From: Vanilla planifolia | Lineage: Eukaryota > Streptophyta > Magnoliopsida > Asparagales > Orchidaceae | Direction: 5' to 3' | Assembly: GCA_023846275.1 (NCBI GenBank) | Contig: JAIUJO010000298.1 | Location: forward strand, 69,501-133,500 | Length of the DNA: 64,000 nt | In this document: positions 1 through 12,010 of the stretch, one piece after another | How the letters are laid out: every line of letters begins with the position of its first letter | Position numbering within the stretch: position 1 is the stretch's first letter | Notes under the pieces: model-generated | The model's input: only the letters and a program-made list of their open reading frames with translations | Told to the model about the DNA's origin: nothing | Database searches by the model: none | Program-made: the position numbers and the translations under genes

Positions 1-2589
1 TAGGAAAGGAGCTCGAAATAAGTTGGTTGGCTTTCTTTTGAGACATGCACTAAGTAACTTTTGTTTAAGTTTTGTGAAGTGGGTATAACTAAAGATGCAC
101 AAGGAGTATGTGTTAAGAGATAACTAGGATATTGACTTTAATTGGGATTAATCAAATGTGAAAATAGTGAAAGCTATCTAATTTTGACTTAGGTGAAGTT
201 ATTCTCTATTAAGGGATACAACTTTGCATGCCTTGTAATGGGGATTAATTAAGATTGTTTCAAGAGACTCATACTTAATGGTGGTTGGTTGCTTTTGAAT
301 GAAAGAAAACTACTATCCTGATCTAACAAATAGAACTTGTATTGTTCTAATAAGAAATTGGAATTTGAAAAATTTGTGCAATGATATGTTGTCTATAGTA
401 TCATAAATAAGACAATCTCACAACTCTTATGAGGGCACCATTCATGATATTTTAAAGTATAGGATGAAAGTCTCTTCTATGTCAAGTTTTCTTTCAAAAT
501 TTAAGGCCATGTTTCTACTAGTTGAAGACTATTCAATGTAATTTGAGATTTAGTCCTTAAAGCCCATTAAATGCAGAGTTCCAAATTGACACAATTAAAA
601 GTATCGGGGGATTAGTGCAACATAGTGCATAATAGTTTCAATAAGATTTGAAGGATACACTTTAAAGTTGACAGAAAAGCCACAAAACAATAATAGGCAC
701 TAAGTGGAATATGGTTTCATGTTTAAGGACATTGTACGGCTTCATATCAATCAGAACATTTAAAGGGTGAGGGAAGGAACCACAAAGGCAATATGGAATG
801 ACCCATTTTGTTTTTAAGAAGGTTAAAGATAATGATTGCTTGTGTATTCCTTCTCCATATATGGAGATCGAATTAGAAGTTTGTTTTGGGAGATCAAATA
901 GTTGTGGTTAAACCTTCCAACATCGCATTTGAATGCAATCTAGTGGTGTAACTTCTTAACATTGTGTTGGAGTGCACTGAAATCCCATTTTAGAAATTTC
1001 ATTTCAAAATCAGAACAAGTTGCTGAGACTAATAAATTGTTAAAGGATGTGAGCTGAAGAGCTTGAAGGATGTCACAAAAGTGGCCTAGTAAGAAGTTCT
1101 AGTGAGGGATGTAGGAGCTAAAAGATGCAATTGCAACGATAGTATTTTGACTGAAGAATCATATTTTTCTAATTTATTCATTATTGAAAATACCAAATAA
1201 TTTATTGTGGATTATTCTTTCTGGTCCTTATTTAAAAAGAATGATTTCTAAATAATAACATAAAAAAATATAATTTGGTAGTATCTTATCTAAAATTTTT
1301 TGTACAATCATAAATTTTTGTGTCAAATTTAATAAAGAATTATAACTTTTATTGTAACTAAAAATACTAATTAAGTTTAGAATAATGTAGATGTCTATGG
1401 ACCTTATGGGATAAACCTCATTTTGGTTAGTATGGAACAAGCCAAAGAATAATAATATCTAAACATGATACGTAATGATGTGATATTATGTTATGAAATT
1501 GATACCTCCCATAATACAATGTAGTTCAAGGAAAAACCAAGCTAAAGCTAAAGAGCCTATAACATCCTTGATTGAAAAAAGTGAGTGATCATTAGATGAT
1601 TTTTTTGATAGAGAGTTATTAGATGAGTTACTAATAGTATATTTCTAGATAGATAAGTATATGAATATTCTTACATTTGGAAGATAGAAAAAGCATCAAA
1701 TCTATATATGTATGTATATATATATATATATAAATATAAACATGGTTTTATAATGTAAATATGTCTTTTAAAGATAAAATTTTGTTTGACTAATATAAGA
1801 GAACCAAAAAAGGACACTACCTTTATAAAATGTGATTATGTCCTAATATTGTGGTGTCAGAATGATACTTTTATGGCATGAGTTGAATGAAGCAAACCTT
1901 GGAAGGCCTATGACACCAAGGGTTAAAGATGGAAATGAATGATTATTGAGTGATGTCTAAAAGGTTAAAGGAAACAATAGTTGTTATTCTCACATAAAGG
2001 ATGAAGAGAAAACTTCTAAATTACATATATAATACAAAGGTTTTAAGATATCGAGATACTTTTCAGGATAAAATAATGTTTTATTGATATGAAACTTTGA
2101 AAGAGAAATAATATCTTAAAGTGGTAAGGATATGTTATAACGACAAAATATTACAACATGACAAAATCTTTGCTCTTAGATGAGTTACAACAAAATATTC
2201 ATGGAGCTAGTTGTCATTATGGTTATGCTCATACATTATTCCATGTTAACAATGCCACGAGTGTACACCAATTAACTTAGTAAGTGATATTCTAAGGGTT
2301 ATTGAAGTCAAAAAGGTTATGAAATGTATTGAAAGGAATCAGTCCTACCCAACTAGCCAATGAGAACTTTATCTTTCGTTGCAACTCCCTTTCTCTAAAA
2401 AAGTGCAGCACTATCCTTCCTTTACTAATGGGGGAATTCTACGAATAAAATTTAACCACACTTGAAGCCTATGAAGCCTCCATTGCATGAGTGGTGCCAC
2501 TATTTTACTTTGAGTAAAACATTAAAAAAATCCATAAAATCATTTTGTTCTTCTCTTTAATTAGCTGATACAAATCTAGTATGAACAAG
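1..2589. other. Unassigned AT-rich intergenic DNA
   Basis: No open frame of useful length or convincing domain is visible on either strand. Some stretches, such as 460-530 and 720-760, vaguely resemble retroelement coding sequence but I could not anchor them to a family. A short TA microsatellite lies inside. The region may belong to the copia fossil that follows, but that is only a guess from position. Confidence 0.5.
1701..1733. repeat. TA-rich microsatellite
   Basis: A short run of alternating T and A, preceded by TATG steps. It is a simple repeat with no other signal attached. Confidence 0.85.
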
Positions 2590-3260
2590 ATGGAGTATAG
2601 ATGGATTGCATACTTCATTTAGAAGTCATTTTAAATTAAGCAAAGAGTGATGACCAAATTTTCATGAGTGCAAATACTTGTCCAAGATATCATACCCACC
2701 TATGATAGGAATCTTATGCATATCATTTTATGTATAAGGCTTGACCCTAAATATATAGTTGGTTTTGTTGCCCATATCGAAAACATTGGCAAAGGATTGA
2801 ATAGTATTTTTTGTATATGACGTAATCCCATAGCTCTCTGATGTTACATAAATTGTAGCTTAAAATGTGATATTGATATTTAGAAGAGTACCTTAGGATA
2901 CATATACTATTTGTGTAGCAGTATTAAGCCAAATGCTTCAACATTAGAATATGTGGCTCTCTCTATAGCCAAATTGAAACCTCATCTTCTCAAAGGCATG
3001 TAAAGAGAGTACATGATTTAAAAAATCTCCTAAGAGAAAAGGAAAAGTATAATTTTTATTATATTCAATGATTGTGGAAATGTAATTTGTCTAGTAAAGA
3101 ACTTTGCTCATGCAACTAAAGTTTCTTGCCATCAGACAATTGATTGATGGGGTATTATCAAAATTCTTAGTATAGATATTTAAATAAACATGCTAACAAA
3201 GTTAGCACTATTAATAAGTTGATAATATGCATTACTCTATTGAGTTTCCAAGAAAAATGA
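2590..3260 (+). mobile_element. Ty1/copia retrotransposon fossil (end of RT and RNase H)
   Basis: The + strand carries a degraded trace of the end of a copia Pol. In order there are HFKLSKE-like residues (about 2,620), a segment like the family's LMYAMVCTRPDI block (about 2,720-2,760), an STLEYVALSIA block matching the RNase H STTEAEYIAATEA motif (about 2,945), a CGNVICLVKN block matching CDSQSAIDLSKN (about 3,075), and NMLTKL matching the terminal ADMLTK motif (about 3,190). The arrangement resembles the TNT1-94/Tork-like group. It is broken many times over and old. I could not define LTRs or the 5' portion. Confidence 0.75.
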
Positions 3261-4648
3261 TGAGAAGGAATGATGCACAAAAAGAGTTAAAAATTTGAAG
3301 AGATTACCTGTGTAAATGTCCAAGACTCAATAATCCCAGTAAAAAAATATTAAGATGTTGAGTCTGATTAAGTCCATTATAAATGCATATGAAGTTAAGA
3401 AGATCAATTGTATTAAGTTGTATAAGAACCAGTAGGATTTCAAAATCACATGTCAAAGCAATGTGAACTATGCAAATCTACTAGAAAATAGATGCTTGAG
3501 ATTTGAATCATATTTTTCTCACAATTCAGTAATAAGCATTGAAGGGTAATTGATGTAGACATGTAGATCAAGCACTTATTGTCCTTATTTTTTATACGCA
3601 AGTGGATCGTGGTGCATGGCTCAAGGCTTATAATAAGTCAAATAAGTTATCAGAATTTTTGTAAGATTAAATAGAATATTTTAAGTGACTTGTAATCTAT
3701 ATTCTACTTTATAGGCTATCATGACATTGAGGATGTGAGTCACACTTTGGGAGGGAAAGCTTAGAGCAGAAGTCATAAAAGTGATTACTCTTTTTACAAC
3801 TATCTACTTGAGTTCTAATGAAGATGTTTGCAAGTATAAAAATGAGTTTTTTTGGGGGATTTTTATTTGAAATTGTCTTTTTACTATTCATGTGTGTTTT
3901 TCATTATTGTATTTTTTAAAGTTGCTTGTTATCACTTTAATAGGGTGAAACAAATGGTAGATTAGTGAATCATCAATTTGAGGAGTTATCTATTATTTAT
4001 AAAGTTTTGTCAAAAGACTTGCAGAGGTGTTGTTTTAAACAAGCTCCTTTTTTAAGGTGACCCGGATACTACTTTGAACATGCTTGTTAATTCTTTCTTT
4101 ACTCTCTTTTTCTCTCTCTATCTCCTATTTGCCCGTCTCTCCCCTTTTCTCCCTCACTTTAAACAATTGCTTCCTCTTTCTCAATTTTTTTTTATCAGTT
4201 GTTTAGTAAGTATTTTTAAACAAAGCTAATTGCAAATGTCAATTGAAAACCCCTACTATCCCTTCCACACAAACCCAACGAAAAGGCATATTAAGTAAAT
4301 AGTTAAATAGATGGTTGTTTTTTCATGTCAATCTTAAATGCAACTCATTTCCCACTCTTCATTTTTGAGAAATTATTGAAGCTATATTGCCTCAACCTTA
4401 GAAAAAAATGGGGGATTATGTTTCAAATGCAAAAGTAATGTTTTCAATTTCTAATTTAACATTTCATCTTAAATGAAAGTTCCCTCTTCTTTTGAGACTA
4501 TTTTTGATTTAATACAAGTGTGAATCTTGTATCATTCAATTGTTCTTTTTAATTTTGATATGAGATTGTCTTGATCTTTGTTCATTTTTGACTTACCATG
4601 AATAACTGATTCCTCAACTACTATTAGTGTGGATGCACGCTCTTGTAG
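3261..4648. other. Unassigned DNA with a CT-rich tract
   Basis: I see no gene here. A pyrimidine-rich tract (about 4,085-4,185, with TCTCTC runs) stands out from the surrounding AT-rich sequence. Such tracts are common in plant 5' leader regions, but no start codon with a convincing frame follows. The downstream exon-like block is about 460 bp away. Confidence 0.4.
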
Positions 4649-4882
4649 GAAGCTTCAACAAGTAATAATGAGATCAATGACTTGTGGGCAAAGCTTGGCT
4701 CAACGCAAGTGAAACTTGATTTCTATCATGGGAGGTTGAAAGAGAATGTTAACATGAAGCTCATGGACAAAATATATGGAATCTTCCACTATGTTAAAAA
4801 TCCAACTTCACATTTAGGCGCATTATATTCTTCGCTTGGCCGAAAAACTTGCAGAGAAAGATTGAGCCCTTCTTTCAAATAG
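4649..4882 (+). CDS. Unidentified exon-like coding block (77 codons)
   Basis: An uninterrupted frame runs from just after a plausible 3' splice site (TCTTGTAG, ending at 4,648) to a TAG at 4,880-4,882. The peptide is not low complexity and includes DLWAKLGSTQVKLDFYHG and YGIFHYVKNPTSHLGALY. Its base composition is much less AT-rich than the flanks. That combination looks like the last exon, or a preserved fragment, of a host gene. I do not recognise the family and can name no catalytic motif. No upstream exon was found, although a CT-rich tract lies about 460 bp upstream. It could also be a chance open frame, or a gene fragment carried by a transposon. Confidence 0.3.
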   Translation, partial: EASTSNNEINDLWAKLGSTQVKLDFYHGRLKENVNMKLMDKIYGIFHYVKNPTSHLGALYSSLGRKTCRERLSPSFK

Positions 4883-6769
4883 GTACTTTTTTGACTTGCT
4901 TCTTTGCCCGCCTTTAGGTCCACAAATGGGTCTAACCTACGCTGAATTTAACAATATTTGAAACAATTTTTATTAGTAGTTCCATTAAAAATTGTTCATA
5001 AAATATATTATAGAAAAGAAAATTATTTTTGTAACATTTTTATTTGTAAATAATTAGTTAAAAATTTGAAGATTTTTTTGATTAATCTATCATGCAAAGT
5101 GTATTAATTTCTTTATTGCAGGATTTTTCTTAAAACAAAAATGGAATTAAATGGTTAATGTGAAAAATTACATTTCAACTTTAGGTTACATTCACAAAAT
5201 ATTTCCTATTTTTTTTAAAAGTCTTTTACCAAACGCAAAAACATTGATATTTTAAAAATAATTTTAACAAATTTTTTTCTCTCATTTTAAACTCATTTTT
5301 TAAAAACTCTTTGTTAAACCCACGTTCCAAATTTATAAGTCATAACCTAATATAGTATTGACATAGTATAGAAATTCATTTTTCAAGATCATGTCTGTAT
5401 AAATTCATATATTTTGAGAAATATGTTATATTATTATAATTTTTTATTAATATTTTATATATTAAAAATATTTATCATTATCGAGTGATAGAGATTATTA
5501 AATTCATTATCCCAAATGATGATATGTGATTTTGTTAATAATAGATAATTCAAATTGCTTATTTTGATAATCTCATTGGCTTCTTTGTGAACGATTTTTA
5601 GGTTGAAAATTGATTGATAAAAAATGATCATTTTCATTTAATGAAGTTAAAGTAAGCTTTGGCATAAGCTTTTTCTCTCCCTAACAAAGTTCTACTATTG
5701 CATAAAAACCAAGTTGAATTAAAAAAATAACTCTTCAATCCATACTTAACCTCAACTAATTGGTGCTCCCTGCTTCACTAGCTGTAAACAGCTTCTCACA
5801 ACCCTACTAGTTTCTCTTTTCATTCCACACTCCCCTTCTAGTTGCACAAAAGCTTTCCAATATCCATCTTGATTCTTTTTATTCTTTTCCCTAATAAGCT
5901 TCTCCCAAGTTAACCTTCTCATTTCATTCATCTTCTCTCTCAACTTACTTTTCTTAATCTACTTGAGCTTTCACCCACTGCCTTTTTTATTCTCTCTTCT
6001 ATAACATGTGTAATACAATCAAATATAACCTTCAATCCCTTCTATGTTGAGCTGTGAGGAATTAATTTATGAAATTACATTAATATTATTCCCAAATTTG
6101 AAATATTTGTATATATATCTTAAAATTCATTACTAATTACTTAAACTTTTAAAAATTATTAACTCATTACCTTGGATTACTTTTGGGAAGCTCTTTTCAA
6201 TTATTTGTATTAATAAACTTTTTGAATTCATTTAAAAAAATGACATACTTTTCAATATTATATTAATTTAATGATATTTTAAAATATAAATATCATATTT
6301 AAAACAAATGACTTTATTACATCCAAACATATATTATTAAAACTTTATTGACTTAATTAATCATTTATACTATATAATATATATGTTAGTCGATCATGTA
6401 TGGTTCCACTTCCCAAGTTGCTTTTTTTCCCCTTGTTATTTTTACAGAACATTTAATATTAGAATAGCTTTATTTCTTAGCAGCTTCACCATTTTGTTTA
6501 ACATCTTCACTAATATTTGTAAATAAGTTTGATTAAATTTTGATATCTAGACAAATATAATTAGCAACAAAACAAAGATATATAATGTATCTTCATAAAA
6601 TTTAAAGATGAAATACATTATGAATTCTTGATATATAAAGAGTCAAAACAATCAAATATATCACATGTCCAACTCCCTTTACAACTTAGAGGGACCAATA
6701 AATTTAGATTTTAACTCAATTTATTTTTCAACTCATATAATATCTTTCATTTAACTAATTTTTAATAAA
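4883..6769. other. Unassigned AT-rich DNA
   Basis: I found no supportable gene. A short open frame on the minus strand (5,752-5,943) has a mixed, non-repetitive peptide but matches nothing I know. It lies downstream, in element sense, of the Ty3/gypsy integrase fossil and could be part of the same old insertion. Confidence 0.4.
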
Positions 6770-7450
6770 TACATGATCTTATTCTTGAAATTTTATTAAT
6801 CAATGCTTTGCATCAAAGTACTTATTCTTCTTACATTGAGCTATCTTTAATTGATCTTGAATAATTCTTATCCTTTTGTGGCTTTCTCAATAATCTAAGG
6901 ATCCAATAAAACTCTTTATTTTCTTTTATTCCAACATAGAGTTAACAAATACTTCATTTCATATATAGCCTCATATGATGCAATTTCAAAATTATATAGA
7001 TAACTAGTATTATTAAAAAAATTAATAATGATAAATGACTTTCTTAACCTTCTCCAAGATCTAATATACAAAAATAAATCTTTTAGAATCTTAATGATTC
7101 TCTTTATTTATTTATCTATTTGAGAATGAATGACTGCTAAATTTAAACTTGTTTCAATGTCTTGAACCATTATCTTTCAAACATGCAAATAAAATTTAGG
7201 TTTCATGTCTAATATAATAGTTTTTGTGAACCGTGTAATTTAACAATTTGGTTCACATAGATATGAGCCAACATTTATGTTAAACAAGATGTCTTAATAA
7301 CAAGAAAATAACTATATCTTGTTAATCTATCCACAATCACTTATATTGAATCAAGACCTATTGGTGATTAAAATACCTCTATCATAACATCTATAATCAC
7401 TTCTTCTCATTTCTATTTATGAATGGGTGAAGGTTATAATATTTGTCTTA
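6770..7450 (-). mobile_element. Ty3/gypsy retrotransposon fossil (integrase)
   Basis: Read on the minus strand, this stretch follows a Ty3/gypsy integrase in the correct order. It has a PSPIHK-like start of the core (about 7,430), a block like DSIWVIVDRLTKSAHF (about 7,340), an IYVNQIVKLHG block (about 7,250), a KRIIKILED block matching ERTIQTLEDMLR (about 7,100), an IASYEAIYEMK block matching the APYEALYGRKCR motif (about 6,970), and a tail resembling the helical end of the domain. The copy is heavily broken and ancient. RT, RNase H and LTRs were not found nearby, so this is a fragment. Confidence 0.75.
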
Positions 7451-8869
7451 GTTTTGTTATTCATCTTTGATTTATTGATAAATTAAACTTCTTAAACCAC
7501 TTTGACACATTTTTTTATTCCAAGCTACCTATCACATGCTCACATGCCAGCCGCTTACCACATGCCCAATAAGTTAATGAGTGCGTATATGGCCTTTCAT
7601 GTGCAGAAGCTACACCCACTTGCGTGTAGTAGTTTGTGTTTGCATATATGGCCTTTCAAAACTTTGTGAATTTAAAACTACTCCAAAGTAACTTCTCAGG
7701 AAATTAATCTCTAAATTACAAAAACCCTCATCTCCTTCTGATTGCAATATCAAAGTTTGTATGTAGTGAGTGCATTTTTTCAATGCAATGGGGTCTTCCA
7801 TCTATTTATAGAACTAATGTAGTTGTTCATAATTCTTAAAAACTATCAATTTTAGCTTACAAACCTCCCAAGTATTCTATGATATTTTCATATCCTAATA
7901 TATTTATCAAATTGAATGTTGTATCATTTAGTGATCATCAAAATTGTTCATTAAACATTTCTATAGCCTTTTGATATTGCTCAAATTTGAGTTGCTAACA
8001 ATGAGATTATCCATCAAATAGTTTGGTAACTTTCTAAAAGAACTAAATTTTTGGCATATTTTTATTTAATTTTCATTTGATTGTCTAATTATTATCATAT
8101 GATTATTAAATTAGTTATCGAATGTCTGTTAAATAAACTAATTGGAATTTTATAGAGGTTTATTTTTGCAACCCCTTATGACCATTAATAAAGCAAGCCA
8201 TTAGATTTTCCAATTTTTAACGGACTAGCCATAAATCAATTATCGAATGTTTTGATGATTTTTCAATAGAATATATAAATGATTCCTAAGTTTAGAAAAA
8301 AAATATTTATTGATAGAATGTTTAACACCTATTAGAGAACTAGTCAAATGTTTAATGCTTTATTAAAGAAAGATCTTTCAGCCAATCAATTTTATTTCTC
8401 ATATAATTTAACTTAGCTAAATTTTCAAAAGCATAACAAAAAGTAAAATTTTAAAAATCCTTTAATAAAATGTAGTTTTAAAAATTTGGTAGATATTTTA
8501 GTTTTAAAAATTATGTAACAAATATTTTAATAAATATTTAACATATTTAAGCTAATTTACCTAGTTAATCGTTCAAGAATCTAAGCTAATCATTCCCATA
8601 GTTCATATGAATATTTTTCTTATATTTTTCATCTAATTTGTAAGCTTGTTCTTTCATAATTCTTAAATTATTTATATCTATGAACATATATACATCTTTT
8701 AATAATCATTTATCTAATCATTTTTCTTATAAGATTCATTACAAAAATTAACATTGAATCTGAATTATTTTAGAGTGATTAAAATTTTAATATTATTTAT
8801 GATAATTATGTCAAGAGTTTCAAATGTAATGATTAATACCTTTCTTAGTTGAATAGAATATTTCTTTGG
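7451..8869. other. Unassigned AT-rich DNA
   Basis: No gene is recognisable. A 63-codon frame on the minus strand (7,610-7,801) has a peptide of ordinary composition but no known match. The adjoining minus-strand gypsy fossil may extend into this area. Confidence 0.35.
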
Positions 8870-11800
8870 CCAGTTTCTTTTATAATTGAGTGGTATACCT
8901 TTTAGTTGTATATGTTAAAGTCCAATTTAGATGATAATGGAAGATAAAATATTTTGATAATTACTAATGATGAAGAGGAGATTACACTTGTGACTCTAGT
9001 AAGTGATGATAAGATCATATTTATAATGATGTCTAAGAAAAGAAAAAATCCATCTTTTGGATGACTTCTCAGTTGAGATTGTATGGCTATTAGAACATCA
9101 CATAGATGAACATTATTATAGTGGTGAAATAATTCTTTAAAGATAACTTTATATCAAAATGTTGAAAGGACACACAAGCCATATTCATCCTTGAAGTTTA
9201 AGGAGCATCAAAACCAAAGAAGTTTAGGCTCATTAGCCTTAGCAATTTGATTAATAAAGTAGTAACCAAAATTTTTGTGGTTAGACATAGGGTAATGCTT
9301 CTAGATATCTTTCTCAGGGAGCAACTTGCTTTTGTGTTACATCGTGCTATATCTGATAATATTTTCTTGAATGAGAAAACAAAACTTATTTGCATCTGTC
9401 TTCTTTCAAAGAAGGTTTGATGGTAACAAAATTAGATATGCATTAGGCTTATGATAAGGAAAACTAGAAATTGTTATTGGATATTCTTAGGCATTGGTAG
9501 TTCCTAATACTTTTTTGTGGTAGGATTAAGGCTTATATCATTGCACAAAGATTTGGTATTATGTTTAACATTTTTTATTTATCACTGATGCAAGTAACTG
9601 GGGGTTTTAGATAGGGATATGCTTTAGAATTAATAACAAGATTGAAAATTAGATATGGATCATGCATATGATAAGGAAAATTAGAATATTGTGTTGGATA
9701 TGCTTAAAAATTACTAGTTCCTTACACTTTGTTGTGGTTGGATTAAGCCTTATATCACAACACCAAGATTTAGGATGCTTTAATATTTTTTATCTATCAT
9801 TGATCGAAGTAACTAAGATAGAGATGTCCTCTCAATCCATACCACTTTGGTACAGTATCTAAGTATTTCTTATGGCTTATTAGTATCAGTTTGATCATGT
9901 TGTCTTCATTGAGCTTAGGAATTTCCTTTCTTCCTTGATGATTACACACCTTTTGTTTGTTGATGGCATAATGATTTATTAACCATCAACTTGTTGTATA
10001 ATGAAGAATATTTAGAATATTATAGAGTACTAAGGGCATCACTCTGTTGAGGCGATCAATCTAAACAAATTTAGATCGATATGTAGTAAAGAGATGAAGT
10101 ACAAGTGTAGAAAGTTGATTTCTTGAAATTTTCATATGCTCAGTTAAAATATTTAAGAAACCAATTATAGCAACAAAACTTCAGAAAAAATAAATGAAAT
10201 TCGTTATTATTCAAGTAGAAAATTGTGTGTCAAGGTGGACGATCAAATCATTATTGATGGTGGGCCACAATGTCATGATGAACTCAATGTTAACTATTTT
10301 TCTTACTTATTGCTTAGTCTACACCTTAATTACAAGCTACATTATTACAGAATAAACCATATTGTTGTGTCATTTTTTGTGGAGTAGTTCAAATGATAAT
10401 GGTACAATAAACTAAGCCTATTGAGAAATATAGCTCTCAAGGAATGTCTCAGACTTGGAGTTTGTAGTTTTTTGACCTAGTTGTCAAGGCTAATTGCAAA
10501 ACAAGATAGGTTTGGTGTTACGCGAGATGATAATTTATGAGTATAGTTCTATAGATGAAAAATACATTATGATAATAATACCTTTCATATGTCTTATAGT
10601 GCATCTCATACATGTATGTCACTCAAAATTTGATCCCCCTGTATCATAAACAATATGGTTTGATGAATTTGTAAGAAATTTTGTTTCTCTTTTTTTGGAT
10701 AATTTACTTGTCATCCATCCTATTGCTACAAAAACAACCTAATTTAACATGGATGTGGAGCATTTGATATTCGTAGTAGAGCAAGTCAAGGAGAATGAGG
10801 GGTCAGAGCAAAGAAAGATTTAGAAGTTATTCACATCTAATTTTGTAACTTAGATTCTACATTACATTCTCCTTAGGTTATGTCAAATCAAATGAATGAT
10901 CTATGCTTCACATTTGGTGAGGATATGGTGTTGGACTTAGAAACTATATACAATGACATGTATATGTGCATCAAGGGAGGAGGTCATGTGGGTTTGGAAA
11001 GAGATGATGCAACCTTAAGTAAACATTTTCGTTTGGAGATTAGCATTAAATCTACTTCCTTCATACACCTGGCTTCATGCAAGAGGGATTGAGATATCTA
11101 AACTTTGTCCTTAATGACATCATACTAATGAAGATGTTAAACATTATTTATGAGAATGGTATATCATAAAAGAACTCTGGTTCAGTAGCTTCGTATACGA
11201 CTAATTCATCTTCGTGGGATTAAGTATTGGGATGTGACTTCTATTATTCTATGAACGTGTAGGTGGCTATGACTTCTCATTTAGTCAAATGTACTACTTT
11301 ATCTTTATTATATCTCCGTAATAACAAGAACTTATAGGCACAAACAAAAAAGGTACTCAATTTAGTTGCACATCAAAGGAGAAATCACATTATTGTTGCC
11401 ACTTTCTACAACTCTTTAATCATGTCCAATGGGAGCTCTGGTGGCCTTGATCAGTTGTTTGTTATCTCTTATTAGACTCCTCTAGTAGGTTGGAATAAAT
11501 TTAATTGTGATGCAGTTATGCATGATGACAAATGTTAGATTTGGTACTGTTTGATGGGATGACATAGGTAGATCTATTACTATTCTCAAAAAAACCTTTG
11601 GTTTCATATCCAACTACCACCATGGACATTGTTGCTATTCTAAAAGCAATGGAAATTTTGAAAGTCTTACTTCCTAATGACCAAGGAATAGTGATTGAAT
11701 CAAATTACATAATAATCATTATTGTAGTTAATCAAATACTTTCAAAAACAACAAATAATTGTTCCCACGATAGTTCTTATCCCCCAAAAAGTGTGAAGGA

Positions 11801-12010
11801 AATACTTTTAAAAGACTAAGCTTCTCACCATGCATTTTTATATGGTTTTATTTGAGACCTACTAATGCCTCTCCCAAATCACTTCAATTTTATCTTTTTA
11901 ATGATTTTATATATGAACTTTGTTAAAGATAGTATTTTGTAGACTTTGGCTATTACTTTATCAAGGAACCTAATGACTTTGATTTCACATGCAGTGCTAA
12001 TGGAGTCCAA
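8870..12010 (+). mobile_element. LINE (plant L1 type with RNase H), copy A
   Basis: A degenerate non-LTR retrotransposon on the + strand. Recognisable parts in order are a SNLDDNG stretch before the RT (about 8,920), a KNPSFG remnant of the KSPGPDG motif (about 9,045), the RT block FRLISLSNLINKVVTKIF (about 9,210) followed by REQLAFVLHRAISDNIFL, VTKLDM (about 9,425), an HLLFVDGIMIY active-site block (FVDG at 9,956-9,967, where FADD or YADD is expected), the VWRLALNLLPS reverse-transcriptase zinc-binding region (about 11,030), and an RNase H domain (about 11,470-11,720). The RNase H includes GWNKFNCDA and MDIVAILKAMEILK. Many stops and frameshifts interrupt it. The 3' untranslated tail aligns with copies B, C1 and C2. 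No poly(A) or target-site duplication was found. Confidence 0.85.
9428..9840 (+). repeat. Tandem duplication inside the RT of LINE copy A
   Basis: About 9,428-9,640 and 9,645-9,840 are diverged direct copies offset by about 215 bp. Both contain AAAATTAGATATG, a CATATGATAAGG-like stretch, TAGTTCCTAATAC or TAGTTCCTTACAC, and a shared ATTTTTTAT(T/C)TATCA block. The RT segment after the KLDM motif is therefore present twice. The other LINE copies in the window have it once. Confidence 0.8.

Noticed and set aside
720-800. Ty3/gypsy integrase trace (FKDIVRLH)
   Set aside because: A single eight-residue resemblance with no neighbouring motif on the same strand.
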